A DNA stretch of 64,000 nucleotides from Thioalkalivibrio sp. XN279. GTDB taxonomy: Bacteria; Pseudomonadota; Gammaproteobacteria; Steroidobacterales; XN24. A program made the translations under genes and the position numbers. The DNA lies in the NCBI RefSeq assembly GCF_011089885.1, contig NZ_JAANBD010000025.1:421426-485425 (forward strand), given 5' to 3'. Of this stretch, positions 1 through 6,703 are shown piece after piece (position 1 is the first letter of the stretch; each line of letters opens with the position of its first letter). Below the pieces are notes generated by a model. It ran no database searches. It was not told where the DNA came from and saw only the letters and a list, made by a program, of their open reading frames with translations.

Positions 1-1
1 C

Positions 2-502
2 CACCGGGCACATATGCTGCTGGGCGTGACCCTGGCGCTGATCGCCTGGGCGGTGCACGAAGCGCTGTTCCTGTGGCTCTTGCCCATTACGCTCGGCCTG
101 GTGCTGGCGGTGCCGCTGAGCTGGGCCAGCGGCGGCACCCGTCGCGGCAAGCTCTTTGCGGCGCTCGGCCTGCTGCGGGCGCCCGAGGAGAAGCGGCCCG
201 CACCCGTGCTGGCCAGGCTCCAGGCCGAACTCGAACGGCAACCTGGCCTGGGCGACGAGAAGGCGCTGACACGGCTGGCCGAGGATCCGTCCCTGCTGGC
301 ATGGCATCGCGCCCAGCTCGCTCCTGCCACGGGGAAACCCGCCTTGGCGGACTTCAACGCAGCAACAGTGACCGCGGCCTGGAAGGCCGAGCATGCAAAC
401 ACTCTCGATGAATTGAACCAGTGGCTGGATCCAGCCGAGACGCTCGCGCTCATCAACCGTCCGGATGGGCTTGACCGCCTGCAGTCGTTGCGCGACAGCT
501 AG
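2..502 (+). CDS. opgH: OpgH (MdoH) glucan glucosyltransferase, C-terminal fragment
   Basis: This is the last 166 residues of the inner-membrane glucosyltransferase that polymerises osmoregulated periplasmic glucans from UDP-glucose. The reading frame is open to the left edge of the window, so the catalytic GT2 domain lies outside. What is visible are two closely spaced membrane segments (LALIAWAVHEALFLWLLPITLGLVLAVPL) followed by a cytoplasmic tail. The tail has the family's layout: a short basic stretch, then the LRAPEE-type sequence where the E. coli protein reads LIPEE. A tail beyond the last membrane segments is usual for OpgH. No opgG is visible; it would normally lie upstream. The family call rests on recognising the C-terminal pattern, not on an alignment. 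Confidence 0.8.
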   Translation, partial: HRAHMLLGVTLALIAWAVHEALFLWLLPITLGLVLAVPLSWASGGTRRGKLFAALGLLRAPEEKRPAPVLARLQAELERQPGLGDEKALTRLAEDPSLLAWHRAQLAPATGKPALADFNAATVTAAWKAEHANTLDELNQWLDPAETLALINRPDGLDRLQSLRDS

Positions 503-585
503 CCGACTTCTGCGGGCGCTGGCCTATCAAGGACTAAGGCCGTGAGGGTGCGACAGCGTACAGACCTCCTGATGTAAAGAGCAGA

Positions 586-615
586 CTGTGAAGCAGCGTA
601 CCGCACTCTTCACAG
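586..615 (+). promoter_or_regulatory. Leader hairpin over the ribosome binding site of the DUF4398 gene
   Basis: CTGTGAAG (586-593) and CTTCACAG (608-615) form a perfect 8-bp inverted repeat with a 14-nt loop. The right arm ends in the first AG of the AGGA ribosome binding site (614-617) that precedes the ATG at 625. A folded leader could therefore affect translation of the lipoprotein gene. The repeat is seen; a regulatory role is inference. Confidence 0.4.
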
Positions 616-624
616 GACACAGTC

Positions 625-1035
625 ATGTCTCGACAACCCCTTCCCTTGCAGGCGATCCGCGGATTGCCTGTCTTCATTGCGCTCGCCGCTGCAGGTTTTC
701 TTGCTCTGGCAGGTTGCGCCACGCCACCCCTACCGCCGACCGAGCAGCTGCAGGCCGCCGAGTCGGCGATCTCAAACGCCGAGCAGGCCCGAGTCGCTGA
801 CTATGCGTCCGCCGAATTGACCCTGGCCCGCGAGAAGCTGGCCCTGGCCAACACCGCCGCGCGCAACGACCAGATGGTGCAGGCCGAATACCTCGCCGTC
901 GAGTCGCGGATGCACGCCGAACTTGCGTTGGCCCGGGCCGAGGAGCTGAAAGCCAAGGCTGTCAATGACGACATGAAGCAGAGCATTGACACCCTCAAGC
1001 AGGAAATGCAGCGCGCCGCAGGAGGAAGTCAATGA
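625..1035 (+). CDS. DUF4398 lipoprotein
   Basis: A 136-residue lipoprotein: the N-terminal membrane segment ends in the lipobox LALAGC, so Cys31 should be the lipidated residue. The rest is a single helical domain rich in Ala, Glu and Lys with the DUF4398 pattern (AAESAISNAEQARVADYASAELTLAREKLALA). Such proteins usually precede an OmpA-like lipoprotein, as here. Its stop codon overlaps the next start as ATGA (1032-1035), so the two are very likely translationally coupled. The function of DUF4398 is not known; an anchor or spacer in the periplasm is likely. AGGA sits 8 nt before the ATG. Confidence 0.8.
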   Translation: MSRQPLPLQAIRGLPVFIALAAAGFLALAGCATPPLPPTEQLQAAESAISNAEQARVADYASAELTLAREKLALANTAARNDQMVQAEYLAVESRMHAELALARAEELKAKAVNDDMKQSIDTLKQEMQRAAGGSQ

Positions 1036-1907
1036 ACCGCTCACGCATATCTTCAACCCGTACCGCGCTCCTCATCGCCGGCTTCTTTCTGCTATCGGCC
1101 TGCGCCACGGCGCCCAAGCCACCGGAAGTGCCGCTGGATTCCCGCGTGAAGCTGACGGCGCTCCAGTCCAACCCCGAACTCGCCACCCGCGCGCCGGTAG
1201 AAATGAAGGAGGCCGAGGCCGCCGTCAAGGCAGCCGAAACGCCTCGCACGGATGATGAGGCCTACGCTGCGCACCTGCTGTTACTCGCCGACCAGAAGGT
1301 GGAAATCGCCCGCGCGCGCGCCCAGAGCCGCCTGTACGAAGACCAGCGCCAGGCGCTCAGCGAACAAAGCGAGCGCGCCCGCCTCGAGGCCCGCACGCTG
1401 GAAGCCGACCGCGCCCGCATGGATGCGACAGCGGCACGCGCCGATGCGGCCAGCGCGCGCGACGAGATCGCTGCCTCGCGCGCGACACGCCAGGACCTGG
1501 AACGCCAGATCGCGGAGCTCAACGCTCGCGAGACCGATCGCGGCCTGGTCGTCACCCTGGGCGACGTACTGTTCGCGACGGGCAAGTCCAACCTGATGGG
1601 GGGCGCCGGGGCCAACCTCGACAAGCTGGCGGCCTTCCTCGGCGAGTACCCTGATCGCACCGTGCTCATCGAAGGCCACACCGACAGCGTCGGCAGCGAG
1701 GCGTCGAACCAGCTCCTGTCACAACGACGCGCAGATTCAGTTAAGTCTTACCTGGTCAACCGCGGCGTGCAGGCGAATCGCATCAGCACGGCCGGGTTGG
1801 GCGAGGGCTCTCCGGTGGCCAGCAACGACACCGCCACGGGGCGCCAGCAGAATCGCCGGGTCGAGGTGATCATTTCGAACACCACGCCTGTCCCCTCCCG
1901 CAACTAA
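1032..1907 (+). CDS. OmpA-family lipoprotein with DUF4398-like N-terminus
   Basis: A 291-residue outer-membrane lipoprotein: lipobox LLSAC with Cys24, a long Ala/Arg/Glu-rich helical region (about residues 40-165) that begins like DUF4398, and a C-terminal OmpA peptidoglycan-binding domain (about 170-285). The OmpA domain keeps GHTDSVGS and SQRRADSV, which carry the Asp and Arg that in OmpA bind the diaminopimelate of peptidoglycan. It should tether the outer membrane to the cell wall. It starts in the ATGA overlap with the upstream DUF4398 gene, and a hairpin follows its stop. Confidence 0.9.
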   Translation: MNRSRISSTRTALLIAGFFLLSACATAPKPPEVPLDSRVKLTALQSNPELATRAPVEMKEAEAAVKAAETPRTDDEAYAAHLLLLADQKVEIARARAQSRLYEDQRQALSEQSERARLEARTLEADRARMDATAARADAASARDEIAASRATRQDLERQIAELNARETDRGLVVTLGDVLFATGKSNLMGGAGANLDKLAAFLGEYPDRTVLIEGHTDSVGSEASNQLLSQRRADSVKSYLVNRGVQANRISTAGLGEGSPVASNDTATGRQQNRRVEVIISNTTPVPSRN

Positions 1908-1930
1908 TTGTCCGCGCCACGCCGAGGCCC

Positions 1931-1956
1931 GCCCGGCCTAAAGCCGGGCCGGCTCT
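1931..1956 (+). terminator. Probable intrinsic terminator after the OmpA lipoprotein gene
   Basis: GCCCGGC (1931-1937) pairs with GCCGGGC (1943-1949) around a CTAAA loop, followed by a pyrimidine stretch containing TCTTTCT. The T-run is interrupted, so termination may be partial and allow some read-through into the CsbD gene 36 nt downstream. Confidence 0.5.
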
Positions 1957-1991
1957 TTCTCCCCAACCACCAACAACTCCAGGAGCATCTC

Positions 1992-2171
1992 ATGGACAAG
2001 CACCAGATCAAGGGCCAGATGCACAAGGCCAAAGGCAAGGTCAAAGAAGTGACCGGCCGCACCATCGGCAACGACGAGATGGAGCGCGAGGGCAAGGTCG
2101 AGCATGCCAAGGGCTCCGCTCAAAAGGCCTACGGCGACCTCAAGACCGACGTCAAAGAGGTCACCAAGTGA
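1992..2171 (+). CDS. CsbD-family stress protein
   Basis: A 59-residue, highly charged, hydrophilic protein with the CsbD pattern from the first residue: MDKHQIKGQMHKAKGKVKEV, then TGRTIGNDEMEREGK and a C-terminal AKGSAQKAYGDLK helix. CsbD proteins are small general-stress proteins of unknown biochemical action. I chose the ATG at 1992 because the family motif starts there and CAGGAG lies just upstream. Longer in-frame starts would add unrelated residues. The stop overlaps the next gene's start as GTGA. Confidence 0.88.
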   Translation: MDKHQIKGQMHKAKGKVKEVTGRTIGNDEMEREGKVEHAKGSAQKAYGDLKTDVKEVTK

Positions 2172-2575
2172 GCCGCGCCGCCGCTGATCTGCCGCGCAGC
2201 GGGGCCGCCATCAGCCAGCCGAAGCTGCTGAGCGCCACCACCATCACGGGCGACGACGTCTTCAATCTCAAGGACGAGAAGCTGGGCACGATCGAAGACA
2301 TCATGCTGGACATGGAGAACGGCAAGATTCGCTATGCCGTGCTCTCCTCCGGAGGATTCCTCGGCATGGGGGACCGCCTGTTCGCGATTCCCTGGAGCGC
2401 GATGAAGATCGACGCCCTGCACAAGCGCTTCACGCTCGACGTGGATATCGAACGCCTCAAGGCGGCGCCGGGCTTCAACAAGGAGGCCTGGCCCAGCTGG
2501 AGCGATCCAAGCTGGAGCGCGAGCGTCGACGCCTATTACCGGACGATTCAGCCCGGCACCACCCCCAACCGCTGA
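2168..2575 (+). CDS. PRC-barrel domain protein
   Basis: A 135-residue soluble protein with one PRC-barrel domain (about residues 25-100): LSATTITGDDVFNLKDEKLG, then GTIEDIMLDMENGKIRYAVLSSGGFLGMGDRLFAIPW. PRC-barrels are small beta folds seen in photosynthetic reaction centre H subunits, RimM and many stress-associated proteins. The start is a GTG at 2168 that overlaps the CsbD stop by four bases (GTGA), so the two genes are coupled. The C-terminal SWSDPSWSASVDAYYR tail is common in this group in Proteobacteria. The cellular role is unknown. Confidence 0.85.
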   Translation: MSRAAADLPRSGAAISQPKLLSATTITGDDVFNLKDEKLGTIEDIMLDMENGKIRYAVLSSGGFLGMGDRLFAIPWSAMKIDALHKRFTLDVDIERLKAAPGFNKEAWPSWSDPSWSASVDAYYRTIQPGTTPNR

Positions 2576-2597
2576 ATGATCAGCCAGGAAGATTCAC

Positions 2598-2921
2598 ATG
2601 ATTGAGAACACCAGGGCTAGCGCGACCAACTCGGGTCCCGTTGGCGGCCATACGACGACGGCAGGGGTGGACCGCCTCGCCGCCGGCGCCCACAGCGGCA
2701 TTCACACCGCGGCAGAGGCGGCCCACCGGGTCGTCGACAGCGCCGACGAGGCGGCCAATCACGCCACCGACGCGATGGCCAGGGCCGGCAACAAGGCCGG
2801 CGTGAAGGGTGAGGAGCTCTACGCGGCGGGGGCCGGCTACATGCGGGATCATCCCGTGGTCACGCTCGGCGCGGCGGTGGCAGCAGGCTACTTGCTGAGC
2901 CGGTTGCTGGCCACGCGCTAG
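2598..2921 (+). CDS. ElaB/YqjD-like (DUF883) membrane-anchored protein
   Basis: A 107-residue protein: a helical Ala/His-rich body with AAEAAHRVVDSADEAANHA, then the typical end of the YqjD/ElaB family, GYMRDHPVVTLGAAVAAGYLLSRLL, which is a single C-terminal membrane anchor. In E. coli these proteins sit in the inner membrane, bind ribosomes in stationary phase and are controlled by RpoS. The neighbours that follow are YqjE- and YqjK-like, the same order as in the E. coli yqjD-yqjE-yqjK cluster, which supports the call. The body is more divergent than the tail. Confidence 0.7.
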   Translation: MIENTRASATNSGPVGGHTTTAGVDRLAAGAHSGIHTAAEAAHRVVDSADEAANHATDAMARAGNKAGVKGEELYAAGAGYMRDHPVVTLGAAVAAGYLLSRLLATR

Positions 2922-2938
2922 CGCCACGCGCGGGATCC

Positions 2939-3349
2939 ATGTCCCTCCACAGTGACACCCCCCCGGTGGCGACGCACGACGCCTCAGCGCCGCCACCGGA
3001 TTTTGGCCAACACGCCGCCAGCCTCGCGAGCGAGGTGCGCGGGCTGGTTCATGACCACATCGAACTGGCCACCCTGGAGAGCCGCCTGTTCATCGTCCGC
3101 GTCTCGAGGATGGGGATGATTGCAGTCTTCTCCGGCCTCGTGCTGGCCAGCGCATGGCTGGCTCTCGCCGGTGCGGCGGCCTTGGTCCTGATTGATCGAG
3201 GTATGGCGCCGCCCATGGCCATGACGCTGCTCGCCCTCGCCAACCTTGTGCTCGGCCTTGGCGCCTGGCTGTTGCTCAGGGCCACCGGCGCTCGGTTGGG
3301 CTGGCCAGCCACTCAGCGCACCATCAGGCCACCGCCCCCATGTCAATGA
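2939..3349 (+). CDS. YqjE-like phage-holin-superfamily membrane protein
   Basis: A 136-residue protein with an amphipathic N-terminal region (ASLASEVRGLVHDHIELATLESR) and two membrane helices (about 55-80 and 88-115), the Holin_3_6/YqjE layout. It lies between an ElaB/YqjD-like and a YqjK-like gene, as in enterobacteria. The stop overlaps the start of the next gene by ten bases. YqjE has no established biochemical function; the holin name reflects fold similarity only. Confidence 0.75.
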   Translation: MSLHSDTPPVATHDASAPPPDFGQHAASLASEVRGLVHDHIELATLESRLFIVRVSRMGMIAVFSGLVLASAWLALAGAAALVLIDRGMAPPMAMTLLALANLVLGLGAWLLLRATGARLGWPATQRTIRPPPPCQ

Positions 3350-3618
3350 AATCGCGCATCCGGCAGGCTGAGCGCAGCATCCACCTGCGGCGCGCTCGTT
3401 TCCGCTTCGCCCTCGGCGGAGTGAGGCACTCGGTCGGCAAGCGCATGGTATCGCCTGGCGCGCTGATCGCAGCGGGCCTGTTCGGCGCCGCGCTACACCA
3501 GGACCGCCGCCTGCAGGGCTTGCGGCTGCTGGCCTTGCTGGAAGAGGTGAATGCCGGGCTTCGGCTGTTGCTCAAGTTGGTGCGCTATGCAACCGACACG
3601 ACGCGCGCGAAGGAATAA
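3340..3618 (+). CDS. YqjK-like small basic protein
   Basis: A 92-residue basic protein starting MSMKSRIRQAERSIHLRRAR, with one weakly hydrophobic stretch (VSPGALIAAGLFGAAL, about residues 35-50). The position directly after the YqjE-like gene, and the Arg-rich start followed by a short hydrophobic segment, match YqjK-type proteins. The sequence is too short and divergent for a firm family call. It overlaps the upstream stop, so it is probably the last gene of the same transcript. Confidence 0.55.
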   Translation: MSMKSRIRQAERSIHLRRARFRFALGGVRHSVGKRMVSPGALIAAGLFGAALHQDRRLQGLRLLALLEEVNAGLRLLLKLVRYATDTTRAKE

Positions 3619-3657
3619 GCTGATTTCTTCAACACCGAGAACAGAGCGATAAACATC

Positions 3658-4062
3658 ATGACCAATTCCCTCTACCGCAATACGCTCATCGTCGCGGGTA
3701 TCGCCGTCGCCCTCGGGCTCGCTGGCTGCGGCAAGAATGCCGCAGAACCCACCGCAGATACGACCCGAAACTCGACCGTAGCTGAGGCTGCGAAAACCAC
3801 GGGCGAAGCCGCCAAGGCGACCGGCGCGGCCGCCACCCAGGCCGTGTCCGACACCTGGATCACCACCAAGATCAAGTCCGTTCTGCTCGCCGATCCCGAC
3901 GCCAAGGGTCTCGATGTGAATGTCGATACCAAGGATGGCGTGGTGATGTTGGAAGGCGAGCTGGCAACCCAGGCCGCCGTCGATCACGTCACGGCGCTTG
4001 CTGCGGACGTGGAAGGCGTGAAGCGTGTCGACGCCACGGCGCTGACCGTCGCTCGCCCGTAA
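3658..4062 (+). CDS. BON-domain lipoprotein (OsmY-like)
   Basis: A 134-residue protein: lipobox LGLAGC (Cys24), an Ala/Thr-rich linker, and a C-terminal BON domain (about residues 62-132) with the family pattern DTWITTKIKSVLL, NVDTKDGVVMLEGEL and VEGVKRVDATALTV. BON domains bind phospholipid surfaces; OsmY, with two of them, is an osmotically induced periplasmic protein. This one has a single BON and is lipidated. It stands 39 bp after the YqjK-like gene and is convergent with the phospholipase D-type gene. Confidence 0.9.
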   Translation: MTNSLYRNTLIVAGIAVALGLAGCGKNAAEPTADTTRNSTVAEAAKTTGEAAKATGAAATQAVSDTWITTKIKSVLLADPDAKGLDVNVDTKDGVVMLEGELATQAAVDHVTALAADVEGVKRVDATALTVARP

Positions 4063-4113
4063 GCCGGGCAAACGCATCCGGGGCACGGGACAAGCATCCG
4101 CGCCCCGGCTCTT
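4062..4113. terminator. Possible bidirectional terminator between BON and cls-like genes
   Basis: In the 67-bp convergent gap, AGCCGGG (4062-4068) can pair with CCCGGCT (4104-4110), or CCGGGGC (4078-4084) with GCCCCGG (4102-4108), followed by CTTT. The two foldings compete and the T-run is short, so this is a weak call. Confidence 0.3.
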
Positions 4114-4129
4114 TGGCGCACGGCCACTG

Positions 4130-5542
4130 CTACAGCCAGTAGGCCACGACGCGCGCGAACCGTTCCTTGATGCGCAGCCATACTGACCGGCGCCGCCACT
4201 CCGCAAGCAGGATCTCCTCGGACTCGGCCAGGTCTGCCGCGAACATCGCGTCCATCTGCCCGGCAAACTCTCCGCCCAGCACCACCGCGTTGATCTCGTC
4301 GTTATGCAGGAAGCTGCGCAAGTCCAGGTTGCTGGAACCTATGGTGGACCACACGCCGTCGACGACTGCGGTCTTTGCATGCATCACCGCACCCTGTCGC
4401 TCGTAAATCCTCACTCCGGCCTTCAGCAGTTTCGTGTAGTACGAGCGGCCGAGGTGAAAGATCGCCGCGGAATCCGTGTGGCTCGGCAACACCAGCTTCA
4501 CCTCAACGCCCCGTTGTGCCGCGCCGGTCAGCGCCTTGAGCAGTACCGGATCGGGCCCGAAGTAGGCAACCGTCACGTGAACCTCAGCCTCTGCGCGCAT
4601 GATTGCGGACACCAGCGTCAGGTAAATCGGGCTGGCCTCGTCCTCCGCCCTGCTGCCTATGGCGCGCACGATCTCGTCGCCTTGTGCGGACAGCTCGGGA
4701 TAGTAATGCCTTGGCTTCGGCGGAGCCTCTGCCTGCCGCGTCCAGGTGTCGAGGAAGAGCCGCTGGAACTCCGCCACGACGGGCCCCTCGACCATGATGT
4801 GCGTGTCGCGCCAACCCTCGTCGTTTTCCGCGGCACCGGGCTGTATTTTGCCCGGTGCCGGCTTTCCTGCGGGTGAGCTCGAATAGCTCTGGCTGATATT
4901 CACGCCCCCGATGAAGGCGGTGCGACCATCGACCACCAGCTGCTTGCGGTGATCGCGGTTGTTCATCTGCCAGGTCTTTGGGTTCTTAGCCAGCGGGTTC
5001 ACCGGATTGAACTCGAGCACCGCGATGCCGCCCTCGCGCAGGTCCTCAAAGAATGATTCCGGCGTCAGCAACCCGCCCACGCTGTCATACAGGATGTTGA
5101 CCTGGACCCCGCTCGCCTGCTTCTCGAGCAACAAGTGGGCGAACTCCTGGCCGAGCTTGCCGTCGTCGAAAATATAGGTCTCGAGATTGACGTGATCGAC
5201 AGCGGCGCGGATCGCGTCGAGCATCGCCTCGTGCGTATCCGGACCGTTCTGCAGCAGCGTCACCTTGTTGCCGAGCACCAGCGGGCTGCCGATGGAGATT
5301 TCCTGCTCGTAGGCGAGATGCTTGCGCAGCATGTCGGGTGCGGCATTTTCGTCTTCCAGCTGCTGGAGCAGCTGCTCGCCACGCACTTCAGATAGGACGC
5401 CGCTCCCTCCCTGGAACAGCACCTCAGTGGAAGACGTCGGGTCCAGTTCGGTGCTCGGCAAGACCGCGCAGCCGGCCAGGCTCAGCAGCCCGGCCGCGAT
5501 CTGCACGGTCCAACGCGCCGTTCTACAAAGCGCGCCGGCCAT
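4130..5542 (-). CDS. Cardiolipin synthase-like phospholipase D protein, lipidated
   Basis: A 470-residue phospholipase D-superfamily enzyme with two HKD motifs: H-R-K-QLVVD-G near residue 196, followed by AFIGGVN, and H-A-K-TAVVD-G near residue 388, followed by TIGSSNLD. Two motifs and the overall length fit bacterial cardiolipin synthases (phosphatidyl transfer between phosphatidylglycerols). Unlike ClsA, which has two N-terminal membrane helices, this protein begins with a signal peptide ending LLSLAGC (Cys25), so it should be an exported lipoprotein acting from the periplasmic side. Its start overlaps the end of a tiny membrane-protein gene by 20 bp. The substrate cannot be fixed from sequence. 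Confidence 0.82.
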   Translation of the reverse strand: MAGALCRTARWTVQIAAGLLSLAGCAVLPSTELDPTSSTEVLFQGGSGVLSEVRGEQLLQQLEDENAAPDMLRKHLAYEQEISIGSPLVLGNKVTLLQNGPDTHEAMLDAIRAAVDHVNLETYIFDDGKLGQEFAHLLLEKQASGVQVNILYDSVGGLLTPESFFEDLREGGIAVLEFNPVNPLAKNPKTWQMNNRDHRKQLVVDGRTAFIGGVNISQSYSSSPAGKPAPGKIQPGAAENDEGWRDTHIMVEGPVVAEFQRLFLDTWTRQAEAPPKPRHYYPELSAQGDEIVRAIGSRAEDEASPIYLTLVSAIMRAEAEVHVTVAYFGPDPVLLKALTGAAQRGVEVKLVLPSHTDSAAIFHLGRSYYTKLLKAGVRIYERQGAVMHAKTAVVDGVWSTIGSSNLDLRSFLHNDEINAVVLGGEFAGQMDAMFAADLAESEEILLAEWRRRSVWLRIKERFARVVAYWL

Positions 5543-5672
5543 TGATGAGCTGCAACAGGACCATGATCACCGCGATCACCAGCAGCACGTGCACGAACCC
5601 GCCGATGGTGGTTCCGGAGACCAGCCCCAGCAACCAAAGCACGAGAAGAACAACAGCAATTGTGTACAGCAT
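5523..5672 (-). CDS. Small Lmo0937-like membrane protein
   Basis: A 49-residue protein of two hydrophobic helices, MLYTIAVVLLVLWLLGLV and FVHVLLVIAVIMVLLQLI, separated by a Gly/Thr turn, ending INGRRAL. This is the pattern of the lmo0937 family of small membrane proteins. I chose the ATG at 5672 because the hydrophobic start fits the family and GGAG lies about nine bases upstream. The longer in-frame start adds non-family residues. The last 20 bp overlap the cls-like gene in another frame, so the two are probably co-translated. The function is unknown. Confidence 0.7.
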   Translation of the reverse strand: MLYTIAVVLLVLWLLGLVSGTTIGGFVHVLLVIAVIMVLLQLINGRRAL

Positions 5673-5907
5673 GGTCAGCACTCCGTTGGATGAGCCGGCG
5701 GCAAGAACTGTTCCGTGTGCCGAACTCACAACTAAACCCTATTCCTTTGCAGGACCGCCTTCTGTGCGGTGTAACACCGAAGGGCCGGCATGGCCAGGCC
5801 GGCTCGGTGCGCCAGCGAACTGAACTTCCGACGCCAATCCACGATGCTGAGTACGGGTGGCGAGTTGCCACATCACCGCAGCGCTGGGCGCTGTAAAGGA
5901 ATAGCTG

Positions 5908-6462
5908 ATGAACAGAGTTCTGCATCGAATGAGATTTATCCTCGCCGGAACGATTCTCACCCTGGCACTCGGCGCCTGCGCGACCGCACCGGTCTCCGTC
6001 GAGGGCAAGGCAGACATCGAGAAGGATGCCGCCACCACGCTGGCCGCGGCCAAGGCAGCCGATCCGACGCTGGCTCCGGTCTTTGACACATCCGCCGGCT
6101 ACGCGGTGTTCCCGAGGGTCGGCAAGGCCGCAGCGGGCGTCGGCGGCGCCTACGGCAGGGGCGTGCTCTACGAGCAGGGTCGTGCAGTGGGTTACTGCGA
6201 CCTGACACAGGCCACCGTGGGCATGCAGCTCGGTGGGCAGGTCTATTCCGAGATCATCGCCTTTGAGACAGGGAAGGACGTCGCAAGCTTCAAGGAAGGC
6301 GGTTTCCGCTTTGCCGCCCAGGCCACCGCGGTCGCCCTGAAGTCCGGCGCCGGCGCCAACGCGACCTACACGGACGGCGTCGCCGTTTTCACCATGGACG
6401 AAAGCGGGCTGATGTACGAAGCCGCCGTCGGCGGACAGAAGTTCAGCTACCAGGCCAGGTAA
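5908..6462 (+). CDS. SYLF/YSC84-domain lipoprotein
   Basis: A 184-residue lipoprotein: lipobox ALGAC with Cys24, then an Ysc84/SYLF lipid-binding domain over most of the chain. Recognisable pieces are ADPTLAPVFDTSAGYAVFP, GKAAAGVGGAYGRGVLYE, ATVGMQLGGQVYSEIIAF and the C-terminal YEAAVGGQKFSY. In eukaryotes SYLF binds phosphoinositides; in bacteria these are usually periplasmic lipoproteins of unknown role. AAAGGAA lies 9 bp before the ATG. Together with the cls-like and BON genes it makes the area rich in lipid-associated proteins. Confidence 0.88.
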   Translation: MNRVLHRMRFILAGTILTLALGACATAPVSVEGKADIEKDAATTLAAAKAADPTLAPVFDTSAGYAVFPRVGKAAAGVGGAYGRGVLYEQGRAVGYCDLTQATVGMQLGGQVYSEIIAFETGKDVASFKEGGFRFAAQATAVALKSGAGANATYTDGVAVFTMDESGLMYEAAVGGQKFSYQAR

Positions 6463-6484
6463 CACCGGCCCACTGGAGATTTAC

Positions 6485-6703
6485 ATGGACGCTTTCAAGA
6501 TCCTCGCGCTCATCCTGATTATCGGTGGCGGGCTGGGACTCGCCTACGGCGGCTTCAGCTACACCCGGGAGACGCATTCGACGGACATCGGTCCGGTGCA
6601 CCTCGAGATGAAGGAAGAACAGCGTGTCAACATTCCCCTGTGGGCCGGCCTGGCTGCCGTGATCGGTGGGGGGCTGATCCTCGTGGTGCCACGCAAGTCC
6701 TAA
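6485..6703 (+). CDS. Small two-helix membrane protein (DUF3185-like)
   Basis: A 72-residue protein with two membrane helices (about residues 5-25 and 49-67) and a polar loop containing YTRETHSTDIGPVHLEMKEEQR. The GGLGLAYGGFSYTRE turn and the C-terminal GLAAVIGGGLILV fit small DUF3185-type membrane proteins. It follows the SYLF gene by 22 bp with a GGAG ribosome binding site, so the two are probably one transcript. Its TAA overlaps the TAG of the convergent PA2778-type gene (bases 6700-6703). Confidence 0.65.
   Translation: MDAFKILALILIIGGGLGLAYGGFSYTRETHSTDIGPVHLEMKEEQRVNIPLWAGLAAVIGGGLILVVPRKS

Noticed and set aside
5784..5803. CCGGC/GCCGG hairpin in the divergent region before the SYLF gene
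   Set aside because: Short GC-rich inverted repeats are common by chance at this base composition and the site has no other signal.
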